The translations under genes were made by a program, and so were the position numbers. From assembly GCA_001917435.1 (NCBI GenBank), contig MNEA01000049.1, positions 1 to 36,280 of the forward strand: a DNA stretch of 36,280 nt, in the 5' to 3' direction. This document shows, piece after piece, positions 14,549 through 23,023 of the stretch. The stretch comes from Acidobacteria bacterium 13_2_20CM_2_57_6. GTDB lineage: Bacteria; Acidobacteriota; Terriglobia; Acidiferrales; UBA7541. Positions within the stretch are counted from its first letter, which is position 1. Each line of letters opens with the position of its first letter. The notes beneath the pieces are model-generated. The model did no database searches. It saw only the letters and a list, made by a program, of their open reading frames with translations, and was not told the DNA's origin.

Positions 14549-16489
14549 TTACAGCGGAAAGCCGATACGGCGTAACAGCCCTGTATATTTCGGGTCAGAG
14601 CGAAAGTGGTCGAAAGCCGGGTCAGTCCTCAGCCCAAAAATGAGTTCCTGCGAGCGAGCCTGATAAGCCTTTTCAAGCCAAACAAAAGCGTTCTGCATGT
14701 CACCGGTTCGAGCATAAAGCACCGCATGGGCATAGGGATCACCTGGATTCGTCTTCCATACGGTCTGTTGCTGGTCAAGATTCATCCTCCAATACCCCTT
14801 GGGACCAAGAGTCTCGTATGCGCGACGAAGACGTGAGAATCGCTGAGCGGCTTCCTCTTTGTTTTCGCCGTAGAGCACAGCGGTCTCCTCCTCCAAATCA
14901 ATTGCTTTGGAGAAATCGCCTTTCCATTCATACGCCGTGGTCAACAGCCATCGCGCGAGACCATTCGCACGATCCATTTCCAGCACTTTCTGTCCGCCTT
15001 CGATTGTAGCGTCGTAGTTTCTCCCGTTGAGCTCGGGGACGAGAGCAAGTGCGTTGGCTGCCGGAGACAATGGGTCCACCTGCCGGACCTTTTTCATTTC
15101 GGCGAGCGACTCCTCGATGCGGTTCGCCTGCCCCAAATACATCCCATGCCATAGGAGAGCCCAGGAAGCACCCGGATTCAGTTCGAGGGCACGGTGAAAT
15201 TCTCTCTCCGCTTCCGGGAAGTTCCATTCGTAAGCATACTTGACCCATGCTAGGGAACTATGTGCCTGGCTAAGGCTATCGTCCATTTCAAGGGCCTTCA
15301 TGGCTGCCTGGCGGGCCTTGAGCAGCCCTTCCTGCGCGGGAATCGACTGCATCGCCGCGGCCCAGCAGTATGTCTCGGCCAAATCCGCGTAGGCCTGTGC
15401 GTATCGCGGCTGCAGTTCGATGGCCCTACCGAAATTCACGATCGCTTTTTCGAATCCGTCTGGAGTAATTTGCGTCGCATAGTGGCGACCCCTGACATAA
15501 GCATCGTATGCTTCCGGATCGGTGGGTCGAAGATTGGTCAACCGCGCTTGCTCTTCCGGCGTGAGTGTGACCCTGATCTCCCGTGCGATCGACCGCGCCA
15601 CCCGGTCTTGCAACGAGAGCACGTCGGCTAAGTCTCCTTGGTAGCTGTCCGCCCAAAGATGCCGCTCCGGAGAAGCCCGCACCAACTGTGCCGTGACGCG
15701 AACGCGATTGCCCGAGCGCAGAACCGTACCTTCCACTATGGCATCCACATTTAGTTCTCTCGCGATCACGCCGAGCGGTTTGCCCACTCCTTTGTATGGC
15801 GTCACGGAGGTGCGCGAAATGACCCGCAATTCGCCAATCTTGGCCAGGTCGGTGATCAGCTCATCGGTCATGCCGTCTACAAAGTATTCCTGCTCTACAT
15901 CCTTGGAAAGATTCTTGAAAGGAAGTACGGCAACGGAGTGAATATCGATGGAGCTGGATTTGGCAAAAATGCGGGTGCGAAGTTTGTCCGTATTAAGCCA
16001 CAACAAGAGTGCTACGGCGCAAGCCAGGGCCAAACTGGCCGCGAACTTCCATAAAAGTCTTACCCCAACACCATCACTTTGCTCGCCGGATTCTGCAGGC
16101 GCGGAAGGCGGCACGATTGTCCCGATAAAGCGGTAGCCACGTCGAGGAATGGTCTCGATGAAGTGTGGGCTTTCGGCGGAATCTCCCAGCACCTCGCGCA
16201 ACCGGTTGACGGCTTTCTTGAGCGCCAACTCATAGTCGACGAAGGTGTTGTCCGGCCAGAGGCGCTGGCGGAGTTCTTCCCGCGTCACGATTTCCTGAGG
16301 ACGCTCCAGCAGGGCCTGCAAAACCTGAAACGGTTGGCCCGCGAGCTTTTGCCGCATTCCCCCTTTGCGCACCTCTCCTGCCGCAAGGTCCACTTCAAAG
16401 ACGCCGAACCGTATTACCTGAGGCGGGCTGGGGCTGGTGGCAATGGCGAACTCCGATGAAGCGCGGGGATTACTTGCAGAGTTTATCAC
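14549..16489 (-). CDS. Winged-helix DNA-binding / TPR transmembrane regulator
   Basis: A 646-residue one-component regulator of the ToxR/CadC kind. The OmpR-type winged helix lies at about 26-123, with RFGVFEVDL, REELRQRLWPDN and ETIPRRGYRFIG. A single transmembrane helix follows at 146-165. A periplasmic domain (about 185-300) has AVLPFKNLS and GMTDELITDLAKIGELRVIS, as in FlgO/adenylate-cyclase-associated regulators. From about 310 to the end there are several TPR motifs. There is no receiver domain or kinase, so the outside domains should sense directly and act on DNA from the membrane. The start is GTG at 16489, with a weak ribosome site. It is divergent from the exported protein at 16692. 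Confidence 0.88.
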   Translation of the reverse strand: MINSASNPRASSEFAIATSPSPPQVIRFGVFEVDLAAGEVRKGGMRQKLAGQPFQVLQALLERPQEIVTREELRQRLWPDNTFVDYELALKKAVNRLREVLGDSAESPHFIETIPRRGYRFIGTIVPPSAPAESGEQSDGVGVRLLWKFAASLALACAVALLLWLNTDKLRTRIFAKSSSIDIHSVAVLPFKNLSKDVEQEYFVDGMTDELITDLAKIGELRVISRTSVTPYKGVGKPLGVIARELNVDAIVEGTVLRSGNRVRVTAQLVRASPERHLWADSYQGDLADVLSLQDRVARSIAREIRVTLTPEEQARLTNLRPTDPEAYDAYVRGRHYATQITPDGFEKAIVNFGRAIELQPRYAQAYADLAETYCWAAAMQSIPAQEGLLKARQAAMKALEMDDSLSQAHSSLAWVKYAYEWNFPEAEREFHRALELNPGASWALLWHGMYLGQANRIEESLAEMKKVRQVDPLSPAANALALVPELNGRNYDATIEGGQKVLEMDRANGLARWLLTTAYEWKGDFSKAIDLEEETAVLYGENKEEAAQRFSRLRRAYETLGPKGYWRMNLDQQQTVWKTNPGDPYAHAVLYARTGDMQNAFVWLEKAYQARSQELIFGLRTDPAFDHFRSDPKYTGLLRRIGFPL

Positions 16490-16691
16490 ACGGCTTACTC
16501 AGCGAAACTACTATTCAGGAAGTACCCGCGGCCATTAGACCCGCAAATTCAACAATTTCCAGTGGAACCAACAAACCACCAACAGGGTTCTTGATTGGAT
16601 TTGGACGTTGAGCGACTGTGCGCTTCCAGCAGCAAGAGCGACGCCTCCACAGGTTTCCCGACGCGCTCGTGCCGCAAAAAGGAGATTCACC

Positions 16692-17228
16692 ATGACAACG
16701 GGAAGAATCGCTCGCATCGCATTGTTCGCATCACTCGCAGTTTTGCTCTCCGCATTCCTCGCCAGCAGCGGCAGCCGTCCTGCCGGCAACGCCCAACCTC
16801 ATCCGCATCAGTCCGGTCGCGACTGCAAATCTGTCGCCGTCGGCGGCAGCATCATCACCAATTTCGGTGCCGTTGATCCCAACACCACCTTGGGTCCGGC
16901 CACCGGAGATCTGCGTGGCGCCGTTGCTGCAAGCCTTCTGACTCCGCCACAATCCGGTCCGAACGGGACCGTAATATTCAACGTCCAGCACCATTGGGTC
17001 ACCGAATCCGGAGACAACATCTATTTCGCACCTGCCGTCGCAACCACTATGCCACTCTCGCAAACGCGCTTCGCCTTCATCAGCTACCCTACGCACATCA
17101 TCGGGGGCACTGGCAAATTCGCGGGAGCCACTGGCGATCTGACCAGTATCGGCGAAGCCGACCTGCAAGCCGGCACCGCCATCCGTTATTCCGGTACAGT
17201 CTGCTTCGCCGACTCCGACGACCGCTAA
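16692..17228 (+). CDS. Exported protein, allene-oxide-cyclase-like barrel
   Basis: The product is 178 residues from the ATG at 16692, which is preceded by AAAAGGAG. A signal peptide covers about 1-30 (IALFASLAVLLSAFLASS). The mature part is beta-rich, with GDLRGAVAASLL, IIGGTGKFAGATGDLTSIGE and RYSGTVCF. The GGTGKFxGATG pattern resembles the lipocalin-like barrel of dirigent and allene-oxide-cyclase proteins. That match is my inference, and no enzymatic role can be claimed. It is divergent from the winged-helix/TPR regulator with about 200 bases between, so it could be a target of that regulator. Confidence 0.7.
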   Translation: MTTGRIARIALFASLAVLLSAFLASSGSRPAGNAQPHPHQSGRDCKSVAVGGSIITNFGAVDPNTTLGPATGDLRGAVAASLLTPPQSGPNGTVIFNVQHHWVTESGDNIYFAPAVATTMPLSQTRFAFISYPTHIIGGTGKFAGATGDLTSIGEADLQAGTAIRYSGTVCFADSDDR

Positions 17229-17250
17229 ACACTGCGAGGTCAATGCGGCA

Positions 17251-17289
17251 GGAAACGTGATCTGCCCCTCCTAGCAACCCGCCTGACGC
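17251..17289 (+). pseudogene. 3' relic of a VOC-family gene
   Basis: These 39 bases differ at only 4 positions from 13946-13984, the last codons and stop of the intact VOC gene. In frame they read GNVICPS, a stop, then QPA and the final stop, compared with GNVIGLYQQPA. Just upstream, the reading REVNAA replaces the expected RFRDPG, so similarity fades within about 15 bases. It is a decayed second copy or a small duplicated fragment. Confidence 0.7.
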
Positions 17290-17335
17290 GCCTGTGAGAC
17301 CGCTACTGGAGCCGTCTGCGGTCTGTCCTTGGTCA

Positions 17336-17352
17336 TTTGAACCGGTTCCAAA
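17336..17352. promoter_or_regulatory. Orphan LacI-type operator-like palindrome
   Basis: GAACCGGTTC (17339-17348) is a perfect 10-bp palindrome with CpG centre-adjacent symmetry, extended by TT on the left and AA on the right. LacI-family operators have this form. It resembles the palindrome at 34594-34607 near the LacI gene. No gene starts close to it. Confidence 0.4.
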
Positions 17353-17547
17353 CGCAAAACAGGTAACACAAACGGTCTAACCAAAGACTTCCACAGAGAA
17401 GGACTCGATCACATGGGATGGGTTTGCCGCAGTATCGACGACGAACAACTGAGGAAGCTGGTTGGCCAACCCTGACGAGCGCCAGACAGTGTGATACCTG
17501 CCCCGGTCGGTAAAGACGCTCTTGCCTTTGCTTCTTGCATTTGTAGG

Positions 17548-17566
17548 GGCGCAGCACTGCTGCGCC
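17548..17566. repeat. REP-like palindrome
   Basis: GGCGCAGCA (17548-17556) and TGCTGCGCC (17558-17566) are perfect inverted repeats around one C. The flank TTGTAGGG precedes it. There is no coding sequence here. Confidence 0.6.
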
Positions 17567-17714
17567 TTTCTCGGCAAGACGACTCCCTGCATCCGGAAAA
17601 GGCCTTGCGCCCTTGCTCATAAGTCAAGTCATTTCACAGATACACAGCGAGCTCTACCCCTTTGTTTTCTTCTCTTTGCAAAATCATTCGAACAAATAAT
17701 GTCCATCCTCTCCG

Positions 17715-17735
17715 ATATTATTACTATAATAATAT
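17715..17735. repeat. AT-rich inverted repeat
   Basis: ATATTATTA (17715-17723), spacer CTA, and TAATAATAT (17727-17735) form a perfect 9-bp inverted repeat followed by TTT. The local AT content is very high compared with the window. It could be a terminator, a protein site or foreign DNA. Confidence 0.55.
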
Positions 17736-17797
17736 TTTACGGTACTATGGATCGTGATTAATCGACCGCGTCCTCTTCACTCCATCAGACATCTTCA

Positions 17798-17824
17798 TCT
17801 CTGCGCACTCCGCATCTCTGCGTT
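17798..17824. repeat. Dispersed CTCTGCG repeat, copy 2
   Basis: TCTCTGCG (17798-17805), CACTCCG and CTCTGCGTT (17816-17824) repeat the element at 12457-12483 with a spacer shorter by a few bases. Confidence 0.6.
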
Positions 17825-18124
17825 CACCTCCCCGAGTCTCTTGGTCTAGCCTCCTTCCTTTCATCCGGTTGCACCCTTCTTCTACACAACGGCCATTCCT
17901 CAACTCCTTTACAATCAATCCGTTACGCACTTTTTTCACCTCGACGGAGGTGTACCCCCTCTCGCGTCGTTCACCCCCCAGCGCGCTTTGCGGAGAAACG
18001 TTGGTTCCCAACGCTCCGACGTTGCAACCTTCAGACACTTCGGTCTGTTGTATCATCCCTCGGCGCAGGCGCCCGGAAATCGAGGCTTCCAGGAAAGGGC
18101 GCCGCAATTGGACATGAGGGAATC

Positions 18125-19243
18125 ATGAAAAGAACATGCTTTGTGCTCGTCATCCTCTACACGGGCTGCCTAGCCGCTCCCGCGCAAACGCCTCCGCCGC
18201 TGGTCTCTCCCGAGGTTCACGCCGATCGAACCGCCACGTTCCGCTTCCGCGCCCCCAACGACAAAGAAGTCGCTGTCTCCGTCGAGGGCATGGCCAAGCC
18301 CCTCCCGATGCAGAAAGACGATCAGGGCGTATGGAGCGTGACCACCGAGCCGCTTGCTCCGGATTATTACGGCTACACGATCATCGCCGATGGTGTGGGC
18401 ATGTTCGATCCTTCCAATCACGTTATCAAGCCCAACTTCCTCGGCAGGTCCAGCGAATTGCACGTCCCTGGGCCGGCGTCCCTTTCCTGGGAGATTGGCG
18501 CGGCGCCTCACGGCGAAATTCATCATCATTTCTACAAGTCCGGAGTGGTGGGCGACGACCGGGACTTTTTCGTTTACACGCCGCCCGGTTACGACGCGCG
18601 CGCAAAGCAAACCTATCCGGTCCTCTATCTGTTGCACGGATTCAGTGACGACGCGAGCGCCTGGTCAGCCGTGGGCCGCGCCAACGTGATCCTCGACAAT
18701 CTGATTGCCCAGGGCAAAGCCAAGCCCATGCTGGTGGTCATGCCGCTGGGTTATGGCGCGCCCGAAGTTCTAAAAGCGGGCTTCGGAGCGTTCCGCGATC
18801 GCTCGCTGACGGACCGCAACTTTGATAAATTCCGCGAGGCTTTGCTCACCGAAGTCATTCCGCGCGTCGAGGTCGAGTATCTGGTGATCAAGGATCGCAA
18901 CTCCCGCGCCATCGCGGGCCTTTCTATGGGCGGTTCCGAATCTTTGCTGACCGGCCTTAACACGCTGGACAAGTTTGGCTGGATTGGCGCCTTCAGTTCC
19001 GGAGGGATCACCGAGGAGTTTGACAAGGAATTTCCCGCGGTGGACTCGAAGGCCACGGAACAACTTCATTTGCTCTGGGTGGCGTGCGGCACGGAAGACC
19101 GTTTAATCGATATCAACCGCAAGTTCCGCGCCTGGCTGGCTTCCAAAAACATCAAGCATGCGGACGTTGAGACGCCTGGGATGCACACTTGGATGGTCTG
19201 GCGCCGCAACCTGACGGAATTTTCGTCGCTACTTTTTCGCTGA
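18125..19243 (+). CDS. Secreted alpha/beta-hydrolase esterase with N-terminal E-set domain
   Basis: A 372-residue exported protein. The signal peptide is about 1-20 (cleavage after APA). An Ig-like/CBM48-type domain (about 25-115) has the strand pattern ATFRFRAPNDKEVAVSVEG. The esterase domain (about 130-372) belongs to the putative-esterase family that includes feruloyl esterase modules and enterochelin esterase. The catalytic triad is predicted as S267 in GLSMGGSE, D325 in CGTEDRL and H354 in PGMHTWMVW. It probably cleaves ester decorations from plant polysaccharides or similar substrates; the exact substrate is unknown. GAGGG precedes ATG. The cupin gene starts 9 bases after the stop, so they form an operon. 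Confidence 0.9.
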   Translation: MKRTCFVLVILYTGCLAAPAQTPPPLVSPEVHADRTATFRFRAPNDKEVAVSVEGMAKPLPMQKDDQGVWSVTTEPLAPDYYGYTIIADGVGMFDPSNHVIKPNFLGRSSELHVPGPASLSWEIGAAPHGEIHHHFYKSGVVGDDRDFFVYTPPGYDARAKQTYPVLYLLHGFSDDASAWSAVGRANVILDNLIAQGKAKPMLVVMPLGYGAPEVLKAGFGAFRDRSLTDRNFDKFREALLTEVIPRVEVEYLVIKDRNSRAIAGLSMGGSESLLTGLNTLDKFGWIGAFSSGGITEEFDKEFPAVDSKATEQLHLLWVACGTEDRLIDINRKFRAWLASKNIKHADVETPGMHTWMVWRRNLTEFSSLLFR

Positions 19244-19251
19244 GGCCCGCC

Positions 19252-19734
19252 ATGAAACAAAGGAATGTCATTTCTGGAAGAACAACGAAAATGCTTCTTG
19301 GCTTTGCGGCGTTAATGCTCCTGCTCGCGGCCTTCGGTGCGTCATCGCGGGGACAGGGACAGACTTCTCCGCACGGTGTCGTCACGCCGCTCGCAAGTGC
19401 CAATCTCGTTTTCGATGGCGAACCTGCGTGCCTCAAAGTTGCCCGCGAGAACGGCGATCCAGACAAAGGTCCATCCACTTTCCTTCTCGAAGCTCCTTCC
19501 GGGTGCGTGGTTCCCCCGCACTATCACACCGCGGAAGAACAATTGATAGTGGTCCGGGGCGACGTGCTTACCGGGATGGAGGGCATGGCAGAAGCGACGC
19601 TTGGCCCCGGCGGCTTTGCCATGATGCCCAGCAAAGCCATGCACTGGTTCACCTGCAAATCCAAGGATACTTGTCTGATGTTCGTGACGTTTGACCGCAC
19701 GTACGACATCGTCTGGGCCAAGCCGCAGAAATAA
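19252..19734 (+). CDS. Exported cupin-domain protein
   Basis: The protein has 160 residues with a hydrophobic export segment at about 13-31 (LLGFAALMLLLAAFGA). The cupin barrel shows PPHYHTAEEQ, giving metal ligands H90, H92 and E95 or E96, and H131 in the second motif (MPSKAMHWF), so the full 3-His/1-Glu set is present. It probably binds a divalent metal in the periplasm. Single-domain cupins have many roles, and none can be named here. It starts 9 bases after the esterase stop, with GAGG overlapping that stop, and should be translated from the same mRNA. Confidence 0.85.
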   Translation: MKQRNVISGRTTKMLLGFAALMLLLAAFGASSRGQGQTSPHGVVTPLASANLVFDGEPACLKVARENGDPDKGPSTFLLEAPSGCVVPPHYHTAEEQLIVVRGDVLTGMEGMAEATLGPGGFAMMPSKAMHWFTCKSKDTCLMFVTFDRTYDIVWAKPQK

Positions 19735-19738
19735 CCGG

Positions 19739-22700
19739 TCAATCGTCGTCGTCTTTTTTGGTGGCGCCTTTTTCGTCGTCATCGAGACTGGCGATGCCGA
19801 GCCGCATCGCTTGATACGCAGGCAACTGCGCTGTTTGTGGAACATTTGTCCCGTTTCCCGTGCACGCGAACCAGATTATGGCGTTCAAGACTTTCGGGTC
19901 GGCCATATCCGCGTGTGCAAAGTTTTGCCGGTCGGATTTTTTCATCCACTCGGCTGCCGCCTTGTTGGTGGGTTTGTGCGTAATCAAATTATCGGCGGCG
20001 ATGGTCGGCAACATCGCTTTGTAGGGAGTCAAGTCCGGCGTCTCCTGGAAAATATCCATGGGGATCGCCGAAGCATCGAGCTGATTCATGGGCGCGATTC
20101 CCAGCAGCAGCTCGATGGTGCGAATCATGGTGACGGTGCTGTGAAACTTGTGGATCAGCGCTCCCGGGCGATTGTAAGCGCTGATCGCGAGGCCCACGGA
20201 GCGGTGCGAGTCCACGTGGTCCGGGCCGGCCTGGGCGTCATCTTCGATGATGAAGATGGCTGTGTCTTTCCAATAGGGGCTCGAAGAAACCGCTTCGACG
20301 AGGCGGCCCACGGCGTAATCGTTGTCCGCGACCATGAATTGCGGCGTGGGAAAATCATTTTTCATTCCCGTCGTGTGATCGTTGGGAAACCGCATAACAG
20401 TGAGCGCCGGCATGGGATCGCCGCGGCCCGCTTCGCGTTCGGTAACGAAACCGCGAAATTCGGAGAGCCATTCGCCAAAGCGCGAATTGCCGCGGCAATT
20501 CAGATTGGCGTTGTCCTGAGTTACGGCGGCATCGGAAGCGGCTGATGGATCGAGAGCGGCTTTGTAGCAATCGGAGGTCATGCTGTCCGGCGCGGTAACG
20601 TCAAAGCTGCGAAAACTCCTACTGTGATGTTTCTGGAGCGAAGCTTTATTGGGAATGGCGCGCACGGCGCTCGAGACATCGGGATACGTCTTGTGCTTTT
20701 TTTGGCCGGCGGCTTCGACGTCTTTCGCGGAAATCACGGTTACGAATTCACCGTAATTGCGGTACGTCAAACCCGCGCGCGCGGCGGCATCCCATAGATA
20801 CAAAGTTTTCGGCTCGGCGAGATCGGTGAATCCCTGGCGATAAGGGAGATGTTTTTCGAAAAGATCCGTTAAAGCCGCGAGCGCGTCGCCCTTGAATTTG
20901 CCGAGTTGCAAATCCCCCGGCGGCTCGTAGTCAGGAAGACGGTTGTAGCCTTCCCAGTCATACGTGCGGCCACGATCGGAATATTGCCAGCGAAATCCTT
21001 TGTCGACGTAATCGGTGGAGAACGCGGCGGTCGCCCAGTTGTGCCCGTCGGGGCTGGCCTCGGAATTCACGAAGAAGCGATCGAACAAACCGAAACGCTG
21101 CGCGAGCGCGTGATGGTTCGGGGTAACGACTTGACGCGCGCCGTCGGGACGCTGCGCGGTGGCTCCGTTTCCGAAAATGGCGAAAGCAGGCTCGCCATCC
21201 GCGGCGTGCCCGTCGCCGGAGGTTTTCACATCGCCGAAGACCTGATCGTAAGTGCGATTTTCCTTGATGATGTAAATGACGTGCTTGATTGGGCTCGGTC
21301 CCGGGAAAAGTTTCGCCGGCGCAAAACCCACCAAGCCGTCGTTCTGAAGAGTCTGCTGCGTGTAGCGCGAGAGCGCGGGCAAATCGGGCAAGGCAAGCAC
21401 GCTGATGTTTCCTGACACGATGGAGCCGCTGTACTGGCCGCCTTGCCGATTTTTTTCTTTGTCCGGAGGAAAGGCAGCGTTGGGTGGATTCGGCGTGAAC
21501 CCGCTGTTGCTCACGCGCATCGAGGATGGTTCGAATCCCGTTCCTTTTCCATTGCCGATGAAAAGTTTGCCATCGGCCACGGCAACCGCGGATGGATATT
21601 GTCCGGTCGGAATAAATCCGAGGATTTTCGACTTCGCCGATTCAGCGATTTTTTCGGCTGATTTCCCGCCGCGCGCTTTTTCGGAAAGCGCCACGAGTGC
21701 GACAGCATTGCTGTGAGCGTTCGCGACGTACAAAGTTTTTTCGTCTTCGCTGAGGGCGATGGCTTCGGGACTCGCTCCGCGCAAGGCATCCTCGGCGAGA
21801 CGGACATCGATGCGCTCGATCTCTTGTTCCGACGATGTGTCAATTACGGAAACGCTGTCCGCATTGGAGTTCGCGACAAAGAGCCGCGTGCCGTCGGCAT
21901 TGGGCGTCATTGCGGTGGGGTGGCGATCGACGGCAATGTATTTCCGCACAACGCTTTTGCCGCTCAGCGGGATGATTGCCACGGAGGAATCATTCCAGCA
22001 CGACACGTAAGCGCGCGCATTTTTGCCGCTTCCCAGCACGACCACGCCGTAGGGATAGACGTTCTCGCTCGATTTTCCGGCGTGGTGCAAATCCACTCTT
22101 TGCATCTTTCGGGTACCGAGGAGATTACGCACAATCGTCACGCTGTCGCCCAGGTTGTTCGCCGTGACCAGAGTGGAGCCGTCTGGCGTCACCGCGAGGC
22201 CCGTGGGATAGAGTGCGGCCTTTCCTTTGTTGTAGTCCTGGGGCGAAACTTCACTCGGCTTGCTGATTTCGAATGAGGGCGCTGCCACTTTCGTGTCCGG
22301 ACCGGGCGATCCCGGCTGCACGGGGAGCGCGGCTTTGGGATCAAAGCGAAAAATCCAAACTTTGTTTTCGAATCCGCCGGAAACGTACATGTCAAAAGTT
22401 CCACCGGCGTTGGCGGCAGAAGAAAAGGCCAGGCCGACGTTCGCGCTTTGCGGCGTGGGGAAATAAATATTCTGAATCACCAGCGGATCGGGCGTGGCGT
22501 TCAAGTCAATCACGGCGATCGATTGCTGGGCACGATTCGTCTCTTCGCTGAACTGAACGCCGAATCCGCTATTGACCACCAGAAGATAGCGGCCTTTGCC
22601 CCCGTGTCCGAGAGCGTCCGGGCTGCCAAGCATCGCCATGGGCATGGCACCGACTGCCGGCAGATGCGTGGCGGCATCGATCACCAGAGCCCCCGCCGGC

Positions 22701-22804
22701 GTAATGGGACGGCCTTCTCCGGCGGGCTCTTGCTGACAGCGGGCGATTCCGCAAGATCCAAGAAGAATCGCTAGAAAACCAGCGCTCATGATTTGTGAAT
22801 TCAT
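19739..22804 (-). CDS. Exported YVTN beta-propeller / phosphoesterase fusion protein
   Basis: From the ATG at 22804 the protein has 1021 residues. A start at 22993 in the same frame would add 63 residues without signal character, and AGGA lies 5 bases before 22804. The N-terminus (LLGSCGIARCQ) fits a lipobox or a signal peptide. Residues from about 40 to 470 form a YVTN/YncE-like beta-propeller (VTPDGSTLVTANNLGDSVTI, NADGTRLFVANSNADSVSVI). From about 500 there is a phosphoesterase domain of the phospholipase C/acid phosphatase type, with HVIYIIKENRTYDQVFGD, DGHNWATAAF, and FIIEDDAQAGPDHVDSHR near the C-terminus. Such fusions are common in acidobacteria and presumably act outside the cytoplasm. 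The phosphate ester substrate is unknown. It is convergent with the cupin gene, with 4 bases between the stops. Confidence 0.88.
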   Translation of the reverse strand: MNSQIMSAGFLAILLGSCGIARCQQEPAGEGRPITPAGALVIDAATHLPAVGAMPMAMLGSPDALGHGGKGRYLLVVNSGFGVQFSEETNRAQQSIAVIDLNATPDPLVIQNIYFPTPQSANVGLAFSSAANAGGTFDMYVSGGFENKVWIFRFDPKAALPVQPGSPGPDTKVAAPSFEISKPSEVSPQDYNKGKAALYPTGLAVTPDGSTLVTANNLGDSVTIVRNLLGTRKMQRVDLHHAGKSSENVYPYGVVVLGSGKNARAYVSCWNDSSVAIIPLSGKSVVRKYIAVDRHPTAMTPNADGTRLFVANSNADSVSVIDTSSEQEIERIDVRLAEDALRGASPEAIALSEDEKTLYVANAHSNAVALVALSEKARGGKSAEKIAESAKSKILGFIPTGQYPSAVAVADGKLFIGNGKGTGFEPSSMRVSNSGFTPNPPNAAFPPDKEKNRQGGQYSGSIVSGNISVLALPDLPALSRYTQQTLQNDGLVGFAPAKLFPGPSPIKHVIYIIKENRTYDQVFGDVKTSGDGHAADGEPAFAIFGNGATAQRPDGARQVVTPNHHALAQRFGLFDRFFVNSEASPDGHNWATAAFSTDYVDKGFRWQYSDRGRTYDWEGYNRLPDYEPPGDLQLGKFKGDALAALTDLFEKHLPYRQGFTDLAEPKTLYLWDAAARAGLTYRNYGEFVTVISAKDVEAAGQKKHKTYPDVSSAVRAIPNKASLQKHHSRSFRSFDVTAPDSMTSDCYKAALDPSAASDAAVTQDNANLNCRGNSRFGEWLSEFRGFVTEREAGRGDPMPALTVMRFPNDHTTGMKNDFPTPQFMVADNDYAVGRLVEAVSSSPYWKDTAIFIIEDDAQAGPDHVDSHRSVGLAISAYNRPGALIHKFHSTVTMIRTIELLLGIAPMNQLDASAIPMDIFQETPDLTPYKAMLPTIAADNLITHKPTNKAAAEWMKKSDRQNFAHADMADPKVLNAIIWFACTGNGTNVPQTAQLPAYQAMRLGIASLDDDEKGATKKDDDD

Positions 22805-23023
22805 ATTCCTGATTCCCCGCTCCCCGAAGATGATCACGTTACTATCCTCTAGTGAAGCTGTAAATCTACATGGAATTGAGTCTAAGGAAAATTGTTTCAC
22901 GAACTTTACAACAGGCGCAGGCCCATTGCGACGGGATGGCTGGCAACTGATTTGACCGAAAGCGCTTCTACTCCTAGGATGAATCTGGCGCATTCCAGCC
23001 CTGACAGCCCCAACAGGTCAAGA

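Larger units (their letters stand above)
17290..18124. other. Gene-poor, element-rich intergenic region
   Basis: I see no convincing gene in this 835-base stretch. On the minus strand, about 17377-17592, an open frame ends in LPQLFVVDTAANPSHVIESF and a short tail. It looks like beta-rich protein and may be the end of a lost gene, but I cannot assign it. Hairpins occur at 17297-17324 (AGACCGC/GCGGTCT) and 17999-18013 (CGTTGG, TTC loop, CCAACG). The other elements are listed separately. The last 60 bases are the likely leader of the esterase gene. Confidence 0.6.

Noticed and set aside
19691..20545. Plus-strand open frame of 284 codons at the end of the phosphoesterase gene
   Set aside because: It is the complement of conserved phosphoesterase sequence. 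It also overlaps the end of the cupin gene and has no motifs.
21528..21538. GGTTCGAATCC, the typical tRNA T-loop sequence
   Set aside because: It lies inside the propeller/phosphoesterase gene as codons for GFEPS on the other strand. The flanks do not form a T stem, and no acceptor or anticodon arm is present.
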